Assembly (NCBI GenBank): GCA_000727475.1
Contig: KL647295.1
Span: forward strand, 3,786,830-3,850,829
Source: Sarcocystis neurona
Lineage: Eukaryota; Apicomplexa; Conoidasida; Eucoccidiorida; Sarcocystidae
Reading direction: 5' to 3'
Length of the DNA: 64,000 nt
Part shown: in pieces, positions 1-11,900 of the stretch
How positions within the stretch are numbered: position 1 is the stretch's first letter
Layout of the letters: each line of letters starts with the position of its first letter
Notes under the pieces: generated by a model
What the model was told of the DNA's origin: nothing
Database searches by the model: none
Seen by the model: the letters and a program-made list of their open reading frames with translations, nothing else
Made by a program: the position numbers and the translations under genes

Positions 1-3000
1 ACGAAGTCGGAAGTGATGAAACCCAGGAATTTCGACTAGACAGAATATATCACCACAATAAGGAAAGTGTCTCCGACGAAATTACAATTTATCCGCAAAA
101 TCCGGAGTTTCTCCCGAACACGAGTTCTCCGTGAAGAAGCTGCCTTCGCTCTTCTTGTCCCTCGTCATTCTCCTTTTTCCCTCTGCAACATTTGCTTTCG
201 TCGCTGCTCTTTTCGTCTCGCGCAAGCACACGCTTGACAGGAGGGACATGTGCGTACACAATCGATATTTCGCCTGTTGAGCTGCATCGACGTTAGTTCG
301 TTGGCCCAGCCAACAGTAACTGTATTCTCATTTTTTTCTTACCGTGTGCTGCTACGGAGGTTTCTTCGAATTCCGGTATCAATTTAGTATGGTTTTCTTT
401 GCAGCTTCGACCATCCTGCATGCTTGTGTGGCCGTCCGTTAACCGCTGTGCTACAAGCCGTCTTCTTTCTCATATTCGTGATTTCCTCTGCGCTGTGTGC
501 TTTTTGCCTGCTTCCCGAAAATGCGAATATATGTGCATCTCGTCTCCTGGCCTTCTCTCCTAACATGTGTGTATGTGGTTGGGAACTAGGGGTGCCTTCC
601 TCCTTCTCACATCTGCCACATATATATAAACAAACACAAATACCAATGCCGAAACTACCTGTCTACCCTATCTTTCTGTACACTGCAGTGTAGTGCTTTT
701 GAGTATTTCTTTGCATTCACGAGGTACATATATCTAACCCTCCGTGTATGTCTGTCTCTCTCTAGCATCTACATATTCCCCTCTTTGGCTCCACACAATA
801 AATACAGAAACGTACTACCGTCCGCGTACGTGATTGCAATGAGGTGTCTTCTCTCTTTATTACCGTACGTACGGACGCAAACATAACTGTACTAAATCTT
901 CTCTTTGCCGTCGGCAGGTAGGCCTACTCCTCCCTCTTCAACGTTGCCGTGTCCCAGACACAGACGTGTCTCTCCTCCTTGCTAGCGCGTGCCTGTTCGT
1001 GACGTGCATTTGTCTAATTTCCTCGGGAAGTTCCGTTCCTTTTTCGAGAAGACTGTCAATCGTGTCATGTCTGAGTTGTTTGGAGACGCTTCTTGTCCTC
1101 ACTTTTCCTCTGGCCAGCACGTCCTCCACACATACATCTCTTGGCGGTTTACATCCTGCGCCTTTCTACCTGAAATTGTAGGTATCTGACGTCGCAGACT
1201 GCATCCAAATTCTTATCCCTGCGCATAATCCCACACGAGGGCTTGAGTGTAGACAAAAGAGAGAGCGAAATAACGTGAGACAGAAAGATACAAAAACTTT
1301 TACCTGTACACACCTCCTGCACGCTCGGCATACGTGTGTATATATATATGTGTAGAGTATTGTAGAAGCAGAGGTCGCGTCAGAATTGTCTGTAAGAAAG
1401 AGCCCGAAGAGATCTGCTTAACAAGAAAAGAGAAAAATCTTTCTGCGGCTGGTGCTCATCCCCGCTCCACGAAGAGAGACCAACTGGCGGTAGCGCCGAA
1501 GCAGCTTCTCCGCTTGAATGTATACGCACGCGTTTGTACTGCGTGTCTGTTTCTCGTTTGTGTGAATGTGCAAGTGCGGATAAATGTGCAAGTGCGGAAA
1601 AAATCGTCTTTCTCTTCTTCTTTTTCTCTCACTCTTACTGGGAGGGGCTGCTGGGAGTGCCGAGGACCGCTTTCTCGAGAAGAGGAGCAGCCTTCTTCAC
1701 GTCTCTATTTTGCCGTCTTCTTCTGCACGCGAAATTTCTTCCCGCAGCTGCCTGCGCCACTCCCCTCTCACCGCAGGAACGAAATTTTTCTCTCTGTGTT
1801 TCCGTCGCTTTCTGTCCCTTCTTCTATGGATGTGTAAATCAGTCCGCGTATACATATACTCAATATACATATACGTGTGTGCTTGTAGGACTCGCAGCAA
1901 ATGCACCTCTCTTTTTTCTCTCGATAAAAGTGTTTGAGTGTAGTCCGTAGGACCTTCCTGCATGCGGTATCCGTTCTTTCGTAATTTGTGGCCGTATATG
2001 TGCATATTTGAGGCGCGCAGTGTCCGAGAGAAGGGGAAAGTTCAGACTTCTGATATACGTAGACGTCTCTAATTTTATTCGTATATCAACGGTGGGAACT
2101 CTTTTACTAGACGTGCAATGCTTGTGAATTTTCCTATCCACGTCTGATAAAAAAGTTTGCTTACACGTCTTTTGGGACTCAAAAGGCGACAGCATATCTC
2201 CCTCTACATCTATCTGTACACATACGTATATACACACGAGCTTTGACTCACACAAATATGTATATGTGTGAGACGTTGTAGATGCAGAAAGAATGCGTCT
2301 TGCTCTTTACGTATACGTACATATATATAATATCAGAGTACCATGTGTATATATTGACTCACACACATACGTATATGTCTAGCATTAAAGAATAGCTGGG
2401 TGGGCATTTCTGGTTCACGGACGGGAAAGAAAACGACAAGCAGAATGTATGTACACGAATATACATATATATATATATATATGGAGAGAGTTGCGTTCTG
2501 CCGAGAAAATGAGGTACAGAACGTATGCATAGGTGAATATCTATATCTGTATATCTATCTATCTATCTATATATGTATTTATATATATATGTATATCTGG
2601 ACAGTAGGCTCATCTTGTGTTGGTTTGAGACAAACCCCTCCCACGTCCTACATATCTCTCAATTTTTCTGCTGGCAGAGGCCCACGCAGTCCAGCTATTC
2701 GTCTCCTTTCTCTTCTCTTTTTCTGCAGAATAGGCAAATGTGTATATGTGTGTGTTTGTTCGGAGAAGTGATGGGACCGGGTAACGAGAAGAAGAGCTTT
2801 TCCTTCATTTTGCCCGGGCAGCAGTTTCCCTGCTTTTCTGAGAGATTCCACCCGTCTGACTATACATATATATATGTACTACAAGAGAAGCTGTCGCCTC
2901 TTCCCCGCATACACACACGTCGTGCCATCTTCTGCTAACAGAGATATGTGTGGCCAGCACACATATCTGGTCTACCTTTTTCTCTCTCTTGCTATGTATG

Positions 3001-5113
3001 TGAACATATATTTCCATGGAAGAACATGTGTGGATCAACACCCATACGTTTCCGTGGGTCCCTCCCTACCTGCTATACGCGGTGAGATGCTGTTGACCTC
3101 CCGCGCCTGTATTTGTCTGTCCACCTTTTTCTCTGCCCCTCTTTTCTCCGTCCTGAATATCTCTGTATGTGTGTCTAGCTGTCTCTTCCTAGCTGGCCCA
3201 TCTACGGACATATTGATCACAATCACTAAAACTTTCTTCCTATCTCTGTCTCCCGTATATTTGGTTGCCATAAGTGTATCTGTCTCTCTGCTGTATCAAT
3301 ATACGTATACGGGTATACCTTCCTGTCTCTGTCTCTCCGTCTCCTTGTCTCTCTACATCGGTTTCTCTGCCTTTTTCTGCACAGGAGCTGGTTTCTCTCT
3401 ATATAGACACGTGTCCCTTTCTCGCTGTTTTTTTTGATCAGTATCTCTCCCTCGTTGTTGTAGAGTTCCCCGTGGAGCTGTGTCCGTAGAGGCAGGTATT
3501 TGGCCGACGATTCTCTGTCTGTGTGAAGCCCTCTCTGTAAGGCTGTCTACCCAGGGAAATCTTCTATCTATGTATATTATCATCTACGTACGGGGGACAC
3601 ACACATACATACACACATATGCATGCACATGGGTGAAGCACTGGCAGACACTAGGAGAAGCCTGGAGAGAAGACGCAGATGTGGAGGGATCTCCTTTTAC
3701 GTAATTGTGCGATTAAATAGAGAGAAGTCGATCAGTAGAGGTGTAAATTTTAGGCGCCAGCGGGAAGAACGACGACCTGGCGGAGAAAGGTGGGTGTCGC
3801 TAGCCGACACCGATGTCTCGCCCATGACGTCCACGCGCCCTTCTCTGAATATTTCGTCTTCCTCCTGCGCTCTCCCTTTCTTTCTGTCTTTCTCCGTTTG
3901 CTGCGGTGCTTCTTCGGCTGCTCCTGTGCGGAAGGCGGTGGGTCGAAGCAGAAGAAACCGCAGAAACCGCTACTGCGCGCTGGCCTCTCTTGAGAAAGTC
4001 TGTGTCTCCTGGGCTGCAGGGAAAGAGAAGGCGCAAGAAGGAAAAGACAAAAGAGGGAAAGGGCAACTCTTCACACGTATCGAGAGAAGAAGGTCACAGT
4101 GACACACGCCGGGGAAGAGAAAAGCTCGCCGTCGTCGTCTCGCAACACTCAGTCCTATATATACACGTGCATATTATGTACACATACGTATATATTCGTG
4201 CATGCACCGAGGAGGGGAAGAAAGTGGAGACGGGCCTGTAAGGGAGACAGAAAGAGAGAGACACAGAGGAAGAAAAAGAAGAAGAGAAGGACAGCAACTC
4301 ATATAGATATGTGTGTGTGTGTGTGTGCGTATATATATACACGCATATGTATATATGTATGTAGGGAGACGGAGACAGCAAGAGAGAGGAACGAACAAGG
4401 AGGAAAACGAAAGGAAAAAGGTTGCAACTCGTACATGTACCTGTGTGTGTCTGTAGAGAGAGACGGGCATACATACATATTTATTTGCATGCAGACCGGC
4501 AGAGAGGGAGAGGAGCAGAGGGACAGCAAGAAAGAGAAAAAAAAGAGGAAGACAGCAAGTCAGACACTTCCGTGTGTACATCTGCAGACACCAGCGCGCG
4601 TACACGCGTGGATTTCTCTGTATGGGGAGACGGCGACACAGGGACCGCAGCAGTAATTCAGGAGGGGCGGAGACACACGCACACACCTGTCTCCGCCAGG
4701 CAGACGCACATACACACACATTCACGCAGCTACACTTATCTTCACGCATCTGTCTCTCTGTCTCGCTTTCCCTTTTCAAGCACTTTTACTGTATCTCTCC
4801 TTGCCTCTCACCTAAGCACAGAACAAATTCATCCGCACACATGTGTGAAGGTGTTCTCTTCCCTGCCAGTCTATCTGTCTAGTATTCCCCCTACGTTTGT
4901 CAAGACGGGTGGAACCGCGGGGAGTTTCTTCGGCAGCGGCTGCATACGTGTGTATAGACAGGTGGATGAACATACATCTATTCACACACAGTCTACACAG
5001 AAAAAACGGGGAAGAAAGGGGACACAGAGGAGCAGCAGAGGAGCAGCAGAGGAGCAGCAGAGGAGCAGCAGAGGAGCAGCAGAGGAGCAGAGAGGAGCAG
5101 CAGAGGAGCAGCA
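1..5113. other. TC-rich and microsatellite DNA, no gene supported
   Basis: CT-rich stretches, TATA runs (about 2461-2610), TG runs (4311-4330) and GAGA tracts alternate. The longest open stretch, about 159 codons at 3623-4102, has no recognisable domain and sits in purine-rich repeat DNA. No tRNA-like or other RNA-like fold was spotted. At the right edge the 9-bp (AGGAGCAGC)n array begins. Confidence 0.6.
5026..5113 (+). repeat. (AGGAGCAGC)n array left of the gap
   Basis: About nine copies of a 9-bp unit run into the run of N. AGGAGCAGC reappears right after the gap at 5676, so the array probably spans the gap and broke the assembly. Confidence 0.9.
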
Positions 5114-5675
5114 NNNNNNNNNNNNNNNNNNNNNNNNNNNNNNNNNNNNNNNNNNNNNNNNNNNNNNNNNNNNNNNNNNNNNNNNNNNNNNNNNNNNNNN
5201 NNNNNNNNNNNNNNNNNNNNNNNNNNNNNNNNNNNNNNNNNNNNNNNNNNNNNNNNNNNNNNNNNNNNNNNNNNNNNNNNNNNNNNNNNNNNNNNNNNNN
5301 NNNNNNNNNNNNNNNNNNNNNNNNNNNNNNNNNNNNNNNNNNNNNNNNNNNNNNNNNNNNNNNNNNNNNNNNNNNNNNNNNNNNNNNNNNNNNNNNNNNN
5401 NNNNNNNNNNNNNNNNNNNNNNNNNNNNNNNNNNNNNNNNNNNNNNNNNNNNNNNNNNNNNNNNNNNNNNNNNNNNNNNNNNNNNNNNNNNNNNNNNNNN
5501 NNNNNNNNNNNNNNNNNNNNNNNNNNNNNNNNNNNNNNNNNNNNNNNNNNNNNNNNNNNNNNNNNNNNNNNNNNNNNNNNNNNNNNNNNNNNNNNNNNNN
5601 NNNNNNNNNNNNNNNNNNNNNNNNNNNNNNNNNNNNNNNNNNNNNNNNNNNNNNNNNNNNNNNNNNNNNNNNNNN
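5114..5675. other. Assembly gap (562 N)
   Basis: An uninterrupted run of N, flanked on both sides by the 9-bp AGGAGCAGC repeat. The true length is unknown. ORFs spanning it are artefacts. Confidence 0.99.
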
Positions 5676-6677
5676 AGGAGCAGCGGAGGAAGGGGTCGTC
5701 AACGTTCGGCCGCTAGTTCGTTTTTTGCTGCGAGTTTCTGCCACTTCTTCGGTTGACACTTGTGTCGCGTCTCCCTGCGGATCTGCTGTCTCTCTGTCTG
5801 TGTCTCCGGTCCCAAAAACGTTTTACACGTGTTGCTGCAGGACCTTCACCGGCTTCTGTCCCATCTCCTGCGCTTCGCTTCCTTCTCATCTCTCCACTGT
5901 TGCCGTCTCTTCTTCTTCGTCTTCCCGTTCTCCTCCTCCGCGACGCACAGCAGCCTGCGTCCTTGCTGCGTCTCGCTTCACGTCTTCCAAATTAACGAAG
6001 TGAAACCATCAACGAGACTCGCGTATTTCTGTCTCTCCCTCTGTCCGTCTCCCGGCCTGTCTCCGTCTCCGTCTCCCGGCCTGTCTCCGTCTCCTTCTCT
6101 CACCTCGGCACCCTTCCTGGCGCACAAGTTGTGTTGCGCGCACAGACCTTCCTGCAAGCGACGTCTCTCGTATATTTCCTATTGAGAGGACCAACATACT
6201 TCTTTCAACACATATACATACACGTATGGGTCATAGAGAAGTATACGGCACGGCATGTGCGTTTTTGTGTGTGCATGCATGTATTTGGCTGCGGTCGGAT
6301 ACGAAGAAGGAGGGGAAGTCTGCGGGTCGAGGGACCTCTCGCCGAATTTTGCTTCTCTCTATACAACACAGACACCTAGAGGCGTGTGCCTGCCTTCAAT
6401 TACAGCAGTCTTAGTGCTCTTCACTTCCTAAACGCGCCTTGTCTAGAATTCAAGTAGATAAGAAAGACGACACCCTCGCCAGCGGGCTTGTCTCCGTCTC
6501 CACGTACTCCTCAGTACCCCCGCAGGTTTCGTAGCAGCAGCATTCCTTCTGTCTACTAGCACACCTCTCTATAATATGCATACACCTACATATACATATA
6601 TTTTGTATGCGGGGAGACACATCATCTGCATGGGTGTCTGTACATATATGTGTGTATCTATCGGATATATGTCTGCA

Positions 6678-6708
<31 letters not shown>

Positions 6709-7218
6709 ACGTGTGTATGCGGACGGGCTTGTGTATGGGGACAGAGACAGAGACAACACACGAAAAAGAGAGAAACATCCTCGTCAATATAATTCGATAA
6801 CAATAGAATAAGCCCTTGATTGTATACTCTCTTCCTTTTCTTCTGTTTTTCTCTTCCTTCTCCTTCTCTGTATCTCTTTCTCTCTCTTTCTGTGTAAAAT
6901 TACCCGTGCGTGACTTCTCTCTGTGTCGTCGTCGTCACCGCCTTTATAAGAATAGTAGACGAAGCATTTGCGCGTCTACTTTCTTTTTTTTTGCTCTCTT
7001 CGAGTGGGGGTTTGCACGTGCGTGACGTCTCTCTCTGCAGGTCGGCGTCTATGGGTGGCTCCATGGACACCTCCTGTATACGTAGTGAAGTGGCTTTCTC
7101 TGAAGACAGACGGTTGATACGCAGCGGCATTTGTACGTATCACTTCCTAGACTTTCCTGAAATTAAAAGTAGATGCGTGTAGACCCGAGGCTTTGCGTGA
7201 ACGTTCGTCTTCGCTGCG
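5676..7218. other. Upstream DNA of the SNF2 gene, no gene supported
   Basis: TC-rich DNA with an imperfect 24-bp duplication (CGTCTCCCGGCCTGTCTC core) at about 6040-6095 and a (TG)n tract at about 6679-6703. A GCATGC-type sequence (TGCATGCAT) lies at 6272, about 0.95 kb before the ATG. GCATGC is a known apicomplexan cis-element core, but it is common throughout this window, so promoter function is only a guess. Confidence 0.45.
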
Positions 7219-8930
7219 ATGGCAACTCGGGCACAGAAGCAGCAGCGAAGACGCACTGCTGCTGCTGCTGCCGACAGGACGGGCTGCGAGCAGCACTGCT
7301 TCCGCAGTTTCCCTCCTGCCCTCTGGTTGCCCGTTGGCCGCGTGCCTCTCTCCGTTTCTCTTGAAGAAGTTTCTGCCGCGGGGCTCGACGTGGCTGCTTT
7401 TCTTCGGCTGCTCTTCTCCGCGACCTCCTTGTCGAATCGGCGACGTGCACCCCACTCGCCGGTCGGCCGCGCGGAAGACCGGAGGGAAGCAGCAGCGACA
7501 GCAGCAGCACGACGCAACACGGGAAAGACAGAAGGGGGCGGCGTCACTTCTTTTTCTCAACGCGACGGCTCCTCACTCCCAGCAGCAGGAACCGCAGCAG
7601 CAAACAAAAAGGGAGGAGGTGCACAAGTCGTGCCCTCGGCAGGAGCAGACGAGACACCAGGAGCAGCAGCATGTCCAGGGTTACAAGCGTCAGGAGGAGC
7701 AGGAGAAAGGAAAGCAGGTGGAGAAACAGGAACAGGAGAAGTGACAGCGGCCAGAACAGTGTATGCCGAGGCCTCGTCACCAGAAGAAGCAGCAGCAGCA
7801 AACACGGCTGCAGCACGAGCTCAGCATGGAGGAGGACGACGAGGAGCAGCAGCAGCAGCGTCCGAAGTGGCAGCGGCGGGGACCGCAGCACACCAAGCAG
7901 GAGCAGCAGAGTACGGAGCAGCAGCAGATGCAATCGTTGATGTGGACGCAGCAGCGGGGGCGGACGCCACGGGGAAAGGAGCACCGGCAGGGGACGCAGG
8001 AGTATTCTGCCCGGTACCTGGAGGACGCTGGCTGTCCGACCTGCTGCTGCAGGCTTCGCGTTGCTCCTGCATTTCTCTTCCCTGTGGAGACCTCGACGCA
8101 CCAGAGAATGAAGAAGAAGGAAAATCAGCTGCTGGCAATTCTGCTGAGGCCTTGTGCACTCCTGCTGCTGTGCCAGACGCTGCTGCTGCTGCTGTTCGAG
8201 TCCCGGTGCCCGATGGTGCTGCTTCTGGTCTGTCTTTTTCATCGATCAGGTGTGCTGCTGCTTATTCTTCTTCTTCCTTTTCTTGTTCTTTTGCGTCGCA
8301 GTCTGTTTGTTCTATCCCCTCCTTTTCTTCCTGGGGTCCTTCAGCGGCTTCTCCGATCTCTGTCTCAGGAGGCGGCAGCGATGTTTCTGCATGCGGTGGG
8401 AGTGGGGATGGCGCCGCTGCTGCTCGTGCTCCTGCTCGCGCTGCAGTAGCAGACGACAGCAGCTTCTCTCCCCCAACTTCCTCTGTGGCTGGCTGCTTCT
8501 CCATTCTCGTCTCTCTCTGCCGAAACGCACCCCACAGCAGCAGCAGCGACGCCGTCGCCGGGGACTGCAGTGAGCGTGGCTGCCACTTGCCAACGGCCAA
8601 GAGCAGCAGCAACAACACGAGCGCCAACAGCAGCGCCGGAAGGACGGAAAGCAGCTGTCTCTGCGGCGTCGGACGTAGCAGCTGTTGCGACAGGAGTGGC
8701 AGCCACTGCAGGAGAAGCAGCAGCAGCAGAAATGCCGAGCCTTGCTGTCGAGGAAGCAGCAAGCAAGAACGCACCAGTCCCCCAGGGCGGTGGGATGCAT
8801 GTGTAGAGTCCTGCTGCTACCTGCCGGCGGCTCGTCAACCAAGTACCGATCACCAGAAGCAACAGCAGGGACAAGTTTTGTCCTCCTGTGACCGTCTGCA
8901 AATTGTCTTCCTCGTCTGGGCCAACCTCAG
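7219..8930 (+). CDS. Exon 1 (tentative): Ala/Ser-rich N-terminal part of the SNF2 gene, or a separate gene
   Basis: An ATG at 7219 with G at +4 opens about 570 codons on the plus strand, ending at CTCAG|GTATGA (donor 8931). The protein starts MATRAQKQQRRR, has a hydrophobic/acidic stretch around residues 35-70, then Ala-, Ser- and Cys-rich tracts from GCA/GCT/CAG runs. The donor leaves phase 2, which fits the acceptor at 12336 (tttctgctgcag), so the two may join over a 3.4-kb intron. CAG/CTG repeats have no stops in any frame, so openness is weak evidence. A minus-strand reading of 8985-8365 also begins with a charged, protein-like stretch. This could be the N-terminus of the SNF2 protein, an independent gene, or partly noncoding. 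Confidence 0.4.
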
Positions 8931-11900
8931 GTATGAAAACTTCATCCTCTGCTTCTCTTCTCAGAGTTGCGTTCTGTTCTTCCACGTCGCTCCTGCAGCC
9001 AACGCAAGCGCCAACGTATCTCTCTACCTCTACACATTTCCTCGTACTAAGTGTGTACCTGTGTCTCGCTTTCTCTCTCTCTGTCTCTGTACAAATATAT
9101 ATACATATATGTATATATATACATGTATATATATATGCGTACGAATATGTGTGTGTGTGTCTCTCTCTATGTATATATGTATCTATGGATGTACCTACCT
9201 GTTTTTATCCATTCCTCTAGATATATATGTATATATATTTGTCTGCCTATCTCTCTCTCCCCTATATATATCTATATATATACATATATATATGTATATA
9301 TATATATAGACATACTTGTCTATTTACCTGTCGCTCTCTCGATATATATATATATATTATAGACGTGTCTACCTACTTATCTTTTCCCTTCTATATATTT
9401 ATACACCTCCTTGCCCGTGTCTGTTCCTGTGTACACATGTGTATACAAATGTTTATATATATAAATGTAGGGGTCTGTCTCTCTTTCTCAGTGTACGTAC
9501 ATGTATATATCCCCGCGTGCGTGTTGCAGTTTCTTTATCCCTTTTTCTTCAGACGAAGAAATTTCTTCAACTCTTCCTGCTCAGTCAAAACCCGTAATAT
9601 ATCTACGTAGAAATAGATATAAAGCGAAGTGCTTCGGTGTTCTAGACCCCTGCATGACTGATTTATGAAAGCTGCCTTCTCGTCCCCCGGGCTCTCTCTG
9701 CTCCTCAAGATATGACGCAGCACAGACATGGGCCTCGGTGGGACGGCTGCTGCTTCTGCTGCTGCTGGTCTTCTCGGTCTGTGCTGCGGCTGTTCCCCGT
9801 CTGTGCTGCTGCTGTTCTCGGTCTGTGCTGCTGCTGCCTTCTGCTGCCGCTGCTACTGCTGGGTCTTCTGGCTTTCCTCTTTCACACGACCCCTCCACTG
9901 GCCACCCTGCGCGTTGCCTCTGGGGTGCTCCGAGGTGTATGTACACCGGGCAGCAGGGGGAGAGTCCCTGGCGGCCCTGCGCGCGCGCGCTCGCGGGTGC
10001 CTCGTCGGGTGTACGTACACCCGAAAAACACGGGAAGCTGGGGGGGGGAACCGTTTCAAGAGGAGAAGAGATGTTGCCTTCTTTGAGGTCATTACTTTTG
10101 AGCAATTTCTTCCTTCTTCTCTCTGCCTCTGCCTCTTTCTTTGGCGAGGGTAACCGCCTGCCCGGTGAGAGGTGGTGACTGCAGCTGCTGCAGCAGTCTC
10201 CCTCCCCTCCCGTCTCCTCACGCATGCAACCTCCCCCACATAAAACTTCTCTCCACTTCTCCTTTTCTTCTTCTTCTTCCGCGTGTCTTTCACCTCACCT
10301 TTCTCTGCGACCCCGTCTTTGGTGACCCACGCATGCCTCTTGCGAGCGTGCGCGCGCGGCTTCTGCTGCTGTCCCTCCCTTCCCCGTCCCCTCCCCACGA
10401 GTGTTCCTCTCCATGAGCGTCTCCCCCATCGTCTCACCTCTCTCTTCCCCCCCCGGGGCTTCTTTCTGTGATTTTCTTCGGTGACCAGTCTTTCCCATGC
10501 CTAACATGTACCACACATACATTCATGTATATAGGGACGAACGCATGTTTGACGCCTGGTAGGCAACGTATGGAGCCTTCTTGACTTCTTTTCTACGACT
10601 GCTGCTGGGACTGGATTTCTTATCCGCGCGTCTCATGAAGCCTTTTTTTCTTGCAAATATCAAGGAGAAGCAAAACTTCTCCTCAACACTTTTCTCTGCC
10701 ACGCGTGGACGTATTCATCGAAGTTCTCCACCAGGCCTTCCTTTCATTCATCCCACGTTGTGGTGCGTCAGTCATCCGGCGGTCGGACAGTGCGTAGGTC
10801 GAATTTTGAGTCTGGGGCGTTGCGGCTGACGTCTGCGGAAGTGAATCTTGGCTAGCCACCATTCACCAGCCTACTGTCGATAAGAAATGGAGGGGGACTT
10901 TTTGTGGTGGTGTGTGTGGCCCACGCGTAGAGGCGAGTTCGCTCCGTCCCTGGTGAATATATGGACTGTCGAAGGGACACACACAGATGGACGTGTTCAG
11001 GCCCACAGATGTTTTCTTCTCTCCAGAATTTTGTACTTTTTGGCTCGCAGACGCTCGAAGAACTTCGGCACACATGCACAGCTACAAAATGGAGCTTCTT
11101 TTACTTCTCTGCTGCCTTCTTGACGGCTGTCTGACGTTTCTGTTCCTGCGCGTCCCCGCTCGAATCGTCTGGGTCACTTTCCGCGCGCTTCTCCTCTCCT
11201 GTCTCTCTCTGTCTCCCTGTCTCCGTGTCTCCGTGTCTCCGTCTTCTCCCTCCTTTTCTGCTTCTCTGGTGTGTCTCCCACTGTGTCTCCCTCTCTCTAT
11301 ACTCATATATGCCTGCAGATATATGTGGACGTGGACTGGTCTCTCTTTTCCCGTCTCCGTGCCTGTCTCTCGCACACGCGCTTTACTTTCTTCCCCCCTC
11401 CCCCCCGTCTCTCCGTCTCCGACTCCCCCCCATGTATGTGGATTTTTGCTGACGTGGCCGCAGATGTAGGAGCCTTTCTCTCTGCATCCGTTTCTGATCT
11501 TGTTCTCCTTGAATTTCTGTCTGCGTCAACCAGCCTACATCACACCACATGACCGCCGAACTCTTTTCTCGGTCGCCTTGCGCGGCCTCCCACGAGATTC
11601 TTCTCTCCCCTCCAACCCCTCAACATCTATATATACACATCCATATATATATGTATATGCGTATTGTTTTCGTGTTTCTCTCTGCCTCCTGAAGGTCGCC
11701 TTGGGCGCCGAGGCGACTTCTGCACTTCGTCTCTGTGTGATAAACGCGGCACGCGGATGTCTCTCTGTGTCGGTGACCAGCCTTGTGGGGTCAACTGCTG
11801 CTGCTGCTGCTATGGGCCTGCGCCTTTTTCTGGGAGGCTTTCTCTGCCTCTCAGCGATACTTCTGCGCGACACTGCAGCCTCCTTCGCTCTCCCAGCGTA

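Noticed and set aside
3623..4102. 159-codon plus-strand ORF
   Set aside because: No domain, repeat-derived composition, no splice context. Not different from other chance ORFs in the flank.
8365..8985. Minus-strand ORF beginning MEEQNATLRREAEDEVFIPE
   Set aside because: The first 40 codons look protein-like, but the rest is CAG/CTG repeat, stop-free in all frames. No splice partners or motif on the minus strand.
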